DNA of 64,000 bases from Zygnema cylindricum (lineage: Eukaryota > Streptophyta > Zygnematophyceae > Zygnematales > Zygnemataceae): contig JBBHKE010003059.1 of the NCBI GenBank assembly GCA_037447655.1, positions 558,001 through 622,000 on the forward strand. The letters are read 5' to 3'. The notes under the pieces were generated by a model that saw nothing but the letters and a program-made list of their open reading frames with translations, was not told where the DNA came from and did no database searches. How positions within the stretch are numbered: position 1 is the stretch's first letter; each line of letters starts with the position of its first letter. Shown piece after piece: positions 23,931 through 36,400 of this stretch. The translations under genes were made by a program, and so were the position numbers.

Positions 23931-25282
23931 CTTTCGTGACGTCACTCACTTTGAATTTTGAATACTCTTCTTATGCAGCTTGAGTTGTGAGAGTGATGCC
24001 CGATTCCTTTTAAGCCTTTGGTCATTTATTCTTTCTTTTGTTAAGGTTCCTAAACCCTAATGTTAAAAGAAGGTCCTTAGTATGGTATAGTCGGTAGGAA
24101 ATTTGCATTGAAGCGGAAATTGCGAAGAGAAAGTCATATGTATATGTCATATGCATCTAGTGTTGTAAATTTTGCACGTGCTTCAGTTCCTAAATAAACG
24201 GTGGCGATTTTGTGTGACATGGAAGCCGGATCCGGCGTCGTGGTGGCGGGATACGAACTCCACAAGAGCACTCTCCCGATGGGCGTATAGGAGGCGTTTT
24301 TTGCGGCGAATGCTGGGGGATGCGCGCAATCCTATACAACCAATTCTAACCATTGGATTGCGTCCATCTGGGAGGACGCCAAAGTGTTGCCGCTCTTAGA
24401 CGACTCCAAGTGTTTGTTCGTCTGCAAGTTTACAGATGACACTCTGGATGTTTCGGAAGGAGTGGATCTCTACGTCGGGTCCTCGTAAGCCGGCCGACAA
24501 AATAGTTTGTGACGTCATGTGTGACACACATTTCACTATTTCCACTGCTGGTTATTAGCGTTACACGACGCAGTACTGTAGTTTTTGTACCTGTATCAAC
24601 ATATAGATAATGCTTCCACTGTAAATCTCGAGCATAAAATTGAGCATTTTGCTTTTACTTTTAGAGGTTCACCTTTTTCTTTGTCTCCCTCTCTCTCTCT
24701 CCCTCTATCTTTGTTTCTCTCACTCTCTCTCTCTTTTCTTTGTAGTAAGACAAGCGAGAGAGTGTCATTGTTGTATATTTTATTATTTTTGCTTTTAGGG
24801 TTCTTGCAGAGACTGAGGTTGCTGTGTTTAACGTATTGTACAGTTGCTTCGACAAAAATAAAATTTTGAATAGTGTGCAGCTCACACGTGTGGTAGTGCA
24901 CTTTTTCAGATAAAAAGCTATAGTAGGACAAGTGGGAGGAGATTGGGAGTTGAAAGAAGAAAAAATGTATCTGATCGAGTGAAAGTTTGAGGAGTTTGTA
25001 GGCAGGTTTTTTGCTACTTTTGTGATGTTGTAAATCAAACCAAAATTCAATTTCAAAATCAACATCTATAGTTATGTTCCCAACGAATATATGAGATTCA
25101 TGAAAGGAATTAATAGTTAATAACCTTTAGAGTGTTTTCTATTTGATTTGACAATCTCAATCACTTGCTATGGCACGACACCTGACAAATACCTTTATTA
25201 TTACTTTTTGCTTTCCATGTTTTAGGTATGCCTGGCTGGTTTTTGCTCCGATGGCCCATCTTGTTCGAGTCTTTTGCAGACT
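23931..25282. other. No gene recognised; CT-rich tract
   Basis: Open frames here lack motifs. A CT/TCTC-rich low-complexity tract lies at about 24680-24740. Confidence 0.5.
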
Positions 25283-25290
25283 GTTACGAT

Positions 25291-25348
25291 CATAGATGTC
25301 CAATTCTCGTAATACGAAGGAAATTAACGTACGAATTGGACATCTATG
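25291..25348. mobile_element. 58-bp miniature inverted-repeat element with 8-bp target duplication
   Basis: Perfect 16-bp inverted repeats, CATAGATGTCCAATTC at 25291-25306 and its complement at 25333-25348. They are flanked by a perfect 8-bp direct repeat GTTACGAT (25283-25290 and 25349-25356). Terminal CA and 8-bp duplication are the hAT pattern. Confidence 0.7.
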
Positions 25349-25410
25349 GTTACGATTCAATGTGGAGAATTGAGCGCGCACGATATTTCGGTTCATGTCG
25401 ACGATTCATC

Positions 25411-26059
25411 CATAGGTCAAAAGTAGCGTTTTTATGGTAGGCCTTTGGTAGGTGCACAAAACTTGGCACAACACTTGTGTAGAGTAGGCATACTTTATGT
25501 ATGTGCGTTGTGCACACTCTTGTAATAACGTACGAATCTGACGTATGATCATAGTATAGCGCACGCTGCTGGACGAAATTTTAAGCGAACTGACACGTCG
25601 TAGGATGACATTCCGCGGGATAGAAAACCTGGATTTTTTTTTTATCGTCCGATACTGCCTGGTTGGTCAATTTGAGGCTTTATTTAGTGTGGCCTTCAAA
25701 ATTGCAGACGCTAATATGACAGATAGTCCTATCGTAAGTTGTGTTATTGGCTTTTCACGTGATCTTTTTAGATCGCTACTTTGATCAGCGACTGTCCGAT
25801 CGTCCAAATCTGATTGTTAAATAAGAAATACCTCAAAACTCACAGATTGTTTTTTTGTCCGAATGTTTTTCAAAATTTAAACATGACGTTTAATTTTTCT
25901 GTCGATCGATTTGCAACTGTCGATCGATTTGCAACTCAACGATGTTGCTATTTTTTTTCATTTTGCGACCCATACAATATGGGTCTTAAGGTCATATTGT
26001 ATGTTTTACATACAATAGGCATATTCTATGGGCCTACTTTAACCTACTTTTGAACTATG
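25411..26059 (-). mobile_element. hAT-like non-autonomous element, longer member
   Basis: Ends CATAGGTCAAAAGTAG and ..CTACTTTTGAACTATG; internal sequence matches the element at 51195-51557 in reverse orientation, including the block around GACTGTCCGATCGTCC and the CATACAATATGGG/CATATTGTATG segment. About 250 bp near its left end are absent from the shorter copy. Flanks GATTCATC and ATTCATTC look like a decayed 8-bp duplication. Confidence 0.7.
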
Positions 26060-27013
26060 ATTCATTCCTTTTCCTCTACCTCTCGGGCCTCCACCCCTTT
26101 TTCCCCCTATTTTGCCACCACAAGATAAATTGACAGAATTGGGATTGGTCACATTCAGAGAACCAGAAGAAATATCGCTCCATGAAGTGCTCACACGATT
26201 ATCCACATTGGATTTTAGGTAAGTAATAATAAATTCATAACTCGACTTCTTCTTCGACATTAAAATCTCTTTGAGGTGGACAAGTCTATCCGGCAAACCA
26301 TTTAGAAAACCGGTATGTTTATCCTCAATGACAATCCTTCCAGTACTCACGGGTTGCTCCACAATAAATTTAGACTCATTTGAGCTAATTCTAAAATTAA
26401 TGATCTCGTTATATGTATGCTGGCCGCGATTCTAAATTCCTTTTTCAAATTAATTTTCTATTGCCCGCCAGCAATCGTAAACAGAACTATGCGTCAGAAA
26501 ATAATCATGAAAGCTGTACGCCCGCAAACTTGCATTAATCTTTTGACCCCAACAAAATTTCTCCGTTTCCATCTCTTCCTCGCCTTTTGATCAGAAATGG
26601 GCATTTTCTATGCGCCTGTAACTATCTTCCAAAGTTTCTGAAGGACAATCTTTGATGTATTACTTCCACGTATGAAAAAAAAATCGCTCCATGAAAAATA
26701 ACGACTTTGCGAGGCATATACAAGAGCTTTTCTTCCTCCTCGTGACTGTCTTCATCCAAATCAAAGTCTTATTCGGCCACGAATTTCCCTTTTCGAATAT
26801 TCTCTCTTTTGTCTTCTTTAGTTTCCCCTTCAAAATTTTGGCCTTCACCACCAACAATTTGCAGCCTGCTCCCTTGAGGGGCAGCGATTCAAGAACACCA
26901 GTCAATAAAGTCTGACGTCGCTCCTTTGTCAAAAAAACTCCTGGACCCCATCCTACCTCCTGCTGTCCTAACGAATCTGTTGGGAGAGTCTTCTTCCTCG
27001 AACTGGGCAGCAA
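26060..27013 (-). pseudogene. Possible copia gag remnant
   Basis: Minus-strand frames, broken by stops, include WGQKINASLRAYSFHDY, FLNGLPDRLVHLKEILMSKK..YEFIITYLKSN and a GGKRGGGPRGRGKG basic-glycine tail. The LNGLP..HLKEILM pattern resembles gag_2 proteins, but there is no knuckle or protease to confirm it. Confidence 0.35.
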
Positions 27014-27899
27014 TTAACAAAAATTAAAAATTTAACAAAAAAAAAAAAAAAAACTAAAGCCCCTTTGTCTCGGTTCTGGCGTGTCATACTGCGGAGGCAC
27101 AAGTTGTTAGAGTTTCAATGTGTAAATCTAGGTCTAGTTGCATTCTGTCGCATTTATTGTTTAGTTACGTTTTGATTCAGTTTTGTTGATATTCGTTTCG
27201 GTTTGTTTTGTCCTTTAATTTTGGTCCTGTACGGTATTGCAGTTATTTAGTGCGTCAAATATTTTGATTGTCACGCACGCTTATGGTTTGGTTACAGTTT
27301 CGGTGAAGTTTTTATATTTTGTAAGACCTCGCCCTTATTATAACACAAGTGTCTTATTCCTTCCACCCATGGTAGCAATACTCGCCACATATGTATTTTT
27401 AAAAATGACAACTAAAAGCTTCTACACGGAATATGCGGAATCGTACAGGCAACACAAAAAGAAAAAATAGTACACAATAGTACACAGATTTCTCCAATCA
27501 AAGTCATGTATTTAATTGGAACTTTTTACAATATATTACACTCTCCTCCTTTCTGCATACTAAACACTGAACTACACACCTGCGAAAATATTCCTTATGA
27601 CCGACAAAAAAAAACTTCTACTTAACTTTTCAAGAGAGAACAGACACGAGGGTACCGAAAAACAGAGGTGGACGTTTGCCTAACAAGACATCCGTGCGCC
27701 GAAAGCCGAAAACAGTAAGGCGCGCACTAAAACGAGCAATAAAAGTACAACGCACTAAATAACAATAACAACCGTACCGGAAAACAGGCAACAGACGAAA
27801 CAAGAAACTCACAAAACTGAAACTGAAACGACGGTTAACAAACCTTTAACAAGGACGGAAGACGTAACAACTTGTGATTTCCACAGCGAACCTAACAAT
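27014..27899. other. No gene recognised
   Basis: A run of about 17 A lies near 27037-27053. The rest is AT-rich with motif-free short frames. Confidence 0.5.
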
Positions 27900-28317
27900 T
27901 CTAGGATTACATGAAATAAGATCAATTTATGAAAATCGAATTCCAACGGAACTTCTAAATGCGATTGTTCGTCTTGGTGCCTGCAAGACCCCAAAAAAAA
28001 AAATGGCCATGAAAAAATATTCCTCCCATGATATGTAAAAAAATAAAATAAGGACCAAAAACTATATGCACACATAACCGATTCCCTGCTCGGGATTGAT
28101 TAATTTTTTAGCAAGATATTATTATGTTTAAACATATTTAAACGACGATGTGTGTGACTTGAAATAGAATCAACAAATACCATTACCACTATTAAAAAAC
28201 ACACGAGAACAAGAAACAAGACGCCAATCAGGCACTAACACCTTTTGTTTACTAAAACAAGCTACATATGTAATAACAAGCAAAAGGAAAACATATGTTT
28301 GGATATCTTACTTATCC

Positions 28318-28856
28318 TTATGGTGGTGGAGGGGGTGGACGTAAGGAAACGGGTAGGGGAGGAGGTAAGGAAAATGGTGGAAGGTAAGTTGGTTTGATGT
28401 AGGTAGTTGCTCCAAGTTTGGGAAGAGAATTTCCAACACTTTCTAAGAACCAACATCGGATGGGAGAAATAAGGAAAACAAAAGCTAGGCAACGTTTGCT
28501 ATTTAAACAACGCCCACCACATGTATCAACCGATAACTTAGTTAAGTTGAAGTATATGGATCCGGTATTGTTGAAATTAGGGTATGCAACAAAACTTGGC
28601 AAATTTACTGCAGGAGGACTTGGTGGAGGAGGACGGAATGGTTTGACATAACTTATGTAGTTTGCATCTGGAGTTGGAATACCGAAAAACTCCTTGAAAT
28701 AACATATCTTCGGCGTCAAATGGAAAGAAAATGCCAAACAACGTCGACTATTTCGGCATTTTTTAGCACAGCTTGATGCGGATTCATTTTTAGTTATTTG
28801 ATAGGAAGGCCCATCGCGGTTAATATTTGGTTCCGAAATAAACGACAACAGAGGAT
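28318..28856 (-). CDS. Copy B last exon: two PAN/Apple-type domains
   Basis: Same 539 bp and entry phase as the copy A last exon. Cysteines of both units are conserved (SCAKKC, RCLAF, KICYF; TCGGRC, RCLAF, RCWFL). Ends in a PPPPPP tail and TAA, whereas copy A ends PPPRRP and TGA. Confidence 0.82.
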
Positions 28857-29221
28857 CTGCAGAAAAAAGAAAAAAGAGAATCCTTTAAGAAAAATGGTAT
28901 GATAAAACATCAGATAGGGCAATTTTTTTCATGAAAATGATGATAAAAATTAGACACCTTGTTCCACATATGCAAACCGCTGCCAAAATGTTAAAACAAA
29001 CTTTTAAAATACATAAAAAATACGGTGATATGTAAGTGTAACATAGGTATCGCGGTTCAATAAGTCTAGTCGCAACACTTGTGCTAAATAAAACCCCAAA
29101 AAAAAACTTAAAAAGTAGAAAATTTTAATGAATTTGTTATCCATTTTCAAAGAATCTGAAGGTCTTTAAGGATGTTTTATGTAACATTTACATTTTGTTT
29201 CAAAAAAATAAACCAACAAAA

Positions 29222-29280
<59 letters not shown>

Positions 29281-32200
29281 TTACGTATGCACATGGGCCT
29301 TTCGATACAACTCATGGAAACAGCATGACATTCATTGGAAAACAGCGAATCAAAATCCTTACTTTTTGGTGGAGGAGGAGGACGCGGGGGGGAAGGGGGA
29401 GAGGGTTGGGGAGAAGGTGGGGAGAGTGGAGGAGAAGGTGGACTTGGAGGAGGAAGGGAGAGGGGTGGGGGACAAGGAGTGTGAATCGAAACTCGCAAAG
29501 AAGAAAGAGTCGAACTTCATCAGGAAACAATCGGCATCGTCGAACGAAGTCGCTCGGAAAAATCGGCTCGTCGGGAATCATCAATCGTCGAGAAATCGCA
29601 AAATTTCAAAACATAGTCCGCTCAGAACATCAAATTAAAGTGTCAGCATCAATGGTGAACAACAAACCATCGGTCGAATATTCGATCCATCTCCACGTGT
29701 CACTTCGGCAAGCGACCACGATTTGGAAGAATAACCAGATGGAGAATTGAATTTGATATAATGCCATACGGCATTTCCCATATCAAGATTGGTCCTGTCA
29801 CAAATTGTTAAGTAAAAGTTAAATACAACAATCAATAACGAATACTTTTATTTTGAGCAAAAGTAATGTGCCATGGATGCATCTTCAAGGTTTTATACAA
29901 CCATAGAATTCTTTTGTAGTTGGAGGTTAATGGGTCTTCAACATATCAAAGTTGGAATATCAAAGTGGTTTTTCAAAACGAGTTTTAGTATCGTTTTGTA
30001 CCTGTCTATTGAAACCTCCTGGGTGTAGGTAAAGCTCCCAGGGCCCGAAATTGGCGCCTTGGGCGAAATACGGGTTTCGGGAATGGCAAAAACAGGCAAA
30101 ACCTTATCATCTTTACTGCTGTGGATTCTGTCAGGAGTGAGATCAATATCTGGAATTTGATCGACTAGAAAATCCGGAAATTCGTCCAAATTACTTCCGT
30201 CGTCGAGCATCACAACTTTGACGAGATCGAACAAATCCACCGACTGGATAACTGATAAAGATGGGTCTCCGAGAGGGTTGATCGAAGTAAATGTTGCGTT
30301 CACACCAACGAAATTTCCTTGAAGACTACTTTCAATAAGCCACCGAACTTGTGATGTTCCTCCTGGGGCAATATCTCCCACCGTTAAGGAAAAGGCATTC
30401 TGGACTTCGGTGTTTCCGAGAAGAGCCTTCACTATAGAGAATGTCACGAGAAGACCTTTTTTGTTGGAAGTGATGGTTGGTTGCAAAGATTGGGCTTTTA
30501 CCGTCTTTGCTTCACCAGCTCCAAAATTATAAAGAAGGAGTCCTAAGGTTGCAGGAACTGGAGGCTCCACCTGTCATCACTCCAAAATTCAAACGTATGA
30601 TTAAATGTTCTCAATGTTTTTGTATACTTCTAAAATTCGAGTACACCCGTAGACATTCGTTTTAACAAAGAAATGAATAATGAATACGACATCTCAAAGT
30701 GGGGAGAGGAAGAGAGAAGCGACATGCTCTATTACCTCCGGAGTGAAGGGATTATCTCCGTACACATTCCGTTGGATAAAATACTTGAGAGACAATCTTG
30801 GTTTGGGCTCCACAGTTATCTTGACAGGTGTCAATGGATATTCCACGATGGAACCTGAACCCAAATTTTCCACTCCGTACCTTAATGTACCGCTGACAAA
30901 ATATGTGGTTGGCCCCAATAGGGCAGCGTTTGCCCGGGCAGCTATCAGCCACGTGGCAGATCCAGAGGTCTCTCCAGGCAGTGAACCTGTGACGACAACA
31001 ACAAATGACTCATTAAATAAGTAAAAGCCAGATGTATGCAACATTTTACATAAATTGATATATTTTTCATTTTTGGGATCTAACCTGGATATGGCTTTTA
31101 GAGTTAACAACACCAAGTTGTTTTTGAATTTCATGGACTGTAAAGAGTGATTGTGATGATGGCAATCTAGTCGACCTTAACTGAATCTGAATTATTGCTA
31201 AATACACTTACTGATTTTTAAATAAAACCGTAATATTCGACACCAAGAACGATCAGGGATACACAAATAAGCGCTAGAAAGTATTTCTCCTACGGATATA
31301 TAATTTTTATTTCTGTTACTGAAAATCTATTAATCCTAAGAAAGTATGATAAATGAGGAAAATGTACCTGTTCCATTAAGTGACGTCAATCCTAGCAGTT
31401 TTGGCTGCCCCACGACAAAAAGTAAATCAGCGGAGACCCCATTTGAATCTTTGAAAGAAAGGGTCACAGAAATGTTTGTGAGGCTTTGTGGTGCAGAATT
31501 TGTCAGTTGCAATTGGGCCTCCACCTGTAAATTGGACAAAGCAAAAAGACAAAGTCTGATTGATCAATTTTACCAACTAATGGGCTTCTAAGGGTGCAGT
31601 CAGAGACGGGAGGCAGCGACGAAGATTGATTTTACTGATGGATGTTATAGGATGTATTTGATGGATGCAAATACATTGTCACAACTTCTTCAATTGAAGA
31701 AACGGTTTTGAAGGATCGAAAAAAACACACACACACAGCTCTTTTCAAAACTGGATCTTATCCTTTTTTTGTCACCTAAATATTATGTTTAAAGTCTATT
31801 CGGAAACAAATAAAAAAAACAACGAATGAAAATCTCAATAAAAAAACCCATTTCCCAAAAGGTGATCGAGAAAGTGTGAGGAACAATAAAAATACACAAG
31901 TAGAGGCACTTACTGCTGCCTCTCTGTAATGAAAATTATCTAATTAACAGCCACCGTTTCAAACACAACTAGAGACACTTTGTACCGCCTCTGTATGAGG
32001 ATTTTCTGCTTAACAACTACGAATAAAAATAAAATTAGAGGCACCACAAGTCGCCTCCGTAAGGAAGGCTGACTGTTTAAATACTACCGATAAAAAAGAT
32101 AATTCAAGGCACGTACCGCCGCCTCTGTAATGAAGATTGTCTGTTTAACAACCACCGTAACTTCAGCGCAAGTTCCCGCCTGGTCCTGCGACTCCACGAG

Positions 32201-33401
32201 CTCCAAAAAGGAAGCCAAAAATGCGTGTCCCGCGTTCAAATACCCTTGAGATCTCAAAAGTTCTGTGTTGTTCTGCCAGGTTGCATACAGAGACTGGACT
32301 TTGGCAATATTCAATGCTGGCGTGCCAGGTGGCACGGAAGAAGGGTTCCATCCTGTTGATCCCAAAATGAGAAATCGAAATAATAAGTACACGATTCCTT
32401 ACAATATCCGACATCAATTCGGGAACGCACATTATTAGGACTTTTTACAGGAGGCTATGAGTTCCTGAAATGGCCCAAGTACAATTGTTTTCTGAAATAT
32501 TTCCAAATCAATATCCCTATCTAGAGAACAATTCCTGTCAAAAAAATTGATAAAGTCATGTCTATTTCACCGACCCACTTGATCAGCCTCTCCTTTCAAA
32601 GGATATAACTCTCACCAGATACACCCATCTCCACAAATCTAATTTTCTTCAATTCACCATCTCAGAAAAAATAGAACTTCTATGAGAATCCATTTTATGT
32701 TCATTCTTGGGGTTCCTTTATCTTGCTCACCTCCATTCCATCTCGTCAGGAATCTTTGCCGATGGGCGACACCCACATAGGAGTTAAAAGTGGAATTTAA
32801 GAGCTTTTGACTCTCTGTATTTGATATAAGAACTCCTCTTTCTGAGGTGTCTGCTATAGATTCGACAAAAAGAGCGGTCCAATTGGACCCCATGGAAGAG
32901 CTCTGGTTAAGTTTCAGCCATTCAGGGGCATCTTTCACTCCAAAATATTCATTAAAAAGATCGATTTCCACCTGGCTCATTCCTGTAGAACAAAAAATAT
33001 GACAATTTTTCAATGATTTTTTTTTTGCTTATCTAAGTTAATTTGAGAAGGCTACAAATGATGCTGCTGAAATGTTTTTAGGAAATCATTTTTGATTTTT
33101 ATGTCTTGAAATTTTATAATATTGGTGGTTTAATACTTCCTTGGACGAGGTTTGATTTCTTGTATGTTTTCTAAGGGATGGCCCCATCGGTTATCGTCCG
33201 ATAAAATAACTAGGAATATGTGATCAGGACATTTCAGACTATGATATAAGAATTTAAGATGAGGATGCGTTTAAGTTTGATGGGGGAAGTGCATTACAAA
33301 ATCTAAAATCTCTATGAGGCAAGTGCAACTACCTTGGAAGAAAGAAAGAGCGAGGGAGAAACAAAAGATGAGAGAGATGAGATAGGAGAGTGGAAAGAGA
33401 G

Positions 33402-33465
<64 letters not shown>

Positions 33466-36400
33466 ACCTTGATAGAACTTCACAACTTTGGCGGCTGGAG
33501 TGTTAAGATCCAAAAATCCCCCACTGCTCAAAAGCCTCCGTCTTCTGCCACTGGGTGTTTCAAGTCCTCCGAAAACACATTCGACCAATCCGGTGACGAC
33601 GCACTTGACAAGAAGATTTGGAATCAAACCAACTGCAGTACTAACCGCATCATGGATACAGTTAGTCGATAATGTTTGGGATGAAATTACTGGAGGTTGT
33701 CCAGAAATTGCCGAACCAAGATTGCTTCCAACACCAAATGCGCATCTTTGGTTTTTAACTTCACTCGCGATTTTGACCACCCGAACAATATTTTGGAAGT
33801 TATTACTTTCAACCCCATTGGCTCGAACATCAAGCCCAAGTTCGATGAGAAACTGAAGCCATTCAGGTAGAAAGCATAGCACCAGCCCCTTTAGACCTGC
33901 GTTCACACACTGATCGCAGCTAAACGGAATTGATATCTGTCGAATTCCCAAGCCCCCCATTGGAAACCTCAGCAGCAAGTTTCGGATATGAATTGCAGTA
34001 GGGATCAACAAAAAAATTACATGTTTTTTGCTGATTAGAGGTTCCTGATCGCGGCTTATTGCTTTTAGCGTTGTCAACAGTTTTTGGCTTTAAATGTCGT
34101 TTGTGTCGCTCAATAATTTCCATATATCATTTAAAAGTCAACAACTAAGAGTTATGAGTGTTGAGATATTGTGCGAAAAGCCTGAGAACACCTAATGGAA
34201 AAAAATGTTTGACAGGATAAAGTGTTACTTATTGCAATTAGCGATGTGGTTAACTTACCCGAATCACACCTATAGTTCCTTTACCTGAATTGTAGTCGAT
34301 GACGGTATATAAACTGGTCGTATATATACCGGTACCGGTGCCGGTTGTCCCGGTTGTGCCGGTTGTCCATAATACGGAATTGTGGGAATTGGAAAAGGCT
34401 GAAGTGGACAAGCTTTTGCTCCAATGACAGTGACAGTGAGGTCGCAGATAAGTCCATCGCAAATATAACACCATCGGCCGCTGATGACTATGACGTCACA
34501 AGAATCACTGGATGCTAACGATCTGAAATCAAAAGAAAAAATGCGATGAAAAAGTGATTCAGTGATTTGCTGACACCTACCATTACGGGTTAAAAATGTT
34601 CAAGAAATGGAAGTTGTGAAGCTCAGAAGAAGCAAAGAAACACCGTCATTACCCCTTCTCTTATTTTTTTTACGTATCTTTTGGATGATGTTTGTAAACG
34701 GAATCATTTGTTTTTGAAATTGATGGCAGCTGAGGAAATGAAAATCCTGTAAACTGAGGTGGCTAGATATTTGCAAAACTAGATGTCTATGAGTTTTGAA
34801 GCCTATGAATAACTGGCAAGCTCGTCATCCAAATCACTAAAATGAATGAAGAACATCAAAGTAGAGAAAAAACCAAATATGGATAAATTTTTCTCCTCTC
34901 ATCAAACACAGCAGCCATAAGAAGAAAAGAAATCATTGTCCTTCGTTATTTTTTCTCGTTACTATTGAATAGTTTACCTGCTACGTTGCAACTGAGTTCT
35001 TGGAGTGGCTCGCACTGGAATGAGGACACTTGTTAAAGCGGGAAGAGTTTCAATTTTTGTATTTTTTTCCGGGACAAATACAAAATTTGGGTTATCGGTT
35101 GGAAGCAACAGTTCCGTGTTTGTGGCTGTAATAAAACACAAAATTCCTCAAGTTTTAGCATATCAATGTTTATGACTTTTTAATTTTCTTAAAAAAAAGG
35201 TTTATTAAAGTCTACAAGAGAAATGAGCGGCTTAAAAATGAAATAATTGTCAAAGTTCACACGTTTTATTCTTGAAACTTGAAATGGCCAGAGAGATTGG
35301 GCTGATAGAAACACGTGGGGATAATTTTTTTCCTATTTCAGTAAACGAATTGAGAAGAAAAACGTTTATATAAATCAGCAATTATAAAATTACAACATTT
35401 GGAGATAATAAATTCTACCTTGAGTAAGAATGGTAAAATACATCAGATGTCGTTCCTTAATTATTCAGTTACCAGCATTACGCGTACAAACAAATTATTA
35501 GAGCCGTTTACTATATTTTATTAAAGAAACCGCCCCCACATTGACTACTTCCATTGATATGGTTCAAACTATGTGGATAAACAAATAGTGCAGTCCACAT
35601 CAGTAGTGGTGCAAATGTGTATATTTGAAAAACGTGAATTTGGTACTTGGTTAGGACCAGACTTCATGTCATGGAGTACAAATTTCAGTTTTTAAGTGTT
35701 AGCATGGTCCACATTAACAAGAGTATTGCTATTCGGTCCACACCAACGATGGTAAAGATGCGAATAAATAGAAGCTAGCTTATTTGGTGTGGGTTCAGTA
35801 ATCCATTTGGACCACACCATATATTGTAAAGACGTCAAAATAGTAGTTACCTTCACTAATGTGGTGCATGTTAATAATGGCACAAGACAAACGGTGTGAC
35901 ACAACATATTCACAGCATGAACAAAACTATCTCGTTACAAGACTTACCGGCAATAAGTCCTACATTTGTGACATTATACACAATTCTTGGGTTTGCCATA
36001 ACGTATTCGTAGGAAAGGTAAGAGGGCTCGACTACCACCACTGGAGCTGGCACTCTGTTTCACAAAAACGACAAAACATAATACTAATTATGTCACTTTG
36101 CAAAATAATGCAATATTTGATCGACGAGTGCAGTTTTAAAAACGTCATTTTGGGTCATTCAATCATAATCCTTCCTTTAAACGAAAAAAACTGGTAACAT
36201 AAAACTTTTTACCAGAGGGGGTTGTAAAACTCCCCTAAAGCAAATTTCTATCAAACTTCCTACCTTGTAGAGAAGGCCAACGTAAGTGTGATTGTGTTCT
36301 CCTCCACAAAAGTAGTAGGAACCGCAGTAAATGAAACAGTAACCAGTTGACGTTTTAAAAATAAAGGGACGATTTGAGTAGAACCATCCGCGTATTTCAC

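Larger units (their letters stand above)
27900..36195 (-). repeat. Right arm of inverted segmental duplication
   Basis: Reverse-orientation counterpart of 1-8960, covering the last eleven exons of copy B, their introns and the 3' flank. Differences include array length, microsatellite length, a (TA)n insertion and a replaced block near 29480-29676. Confidence 0.85.

Noticed and set aside
24172-24399. 75-residue Arg/Trp-rich frame
   Set aside because: No homology recognised by eye, no splice partners, and surrounded by repeat-rich DNA.
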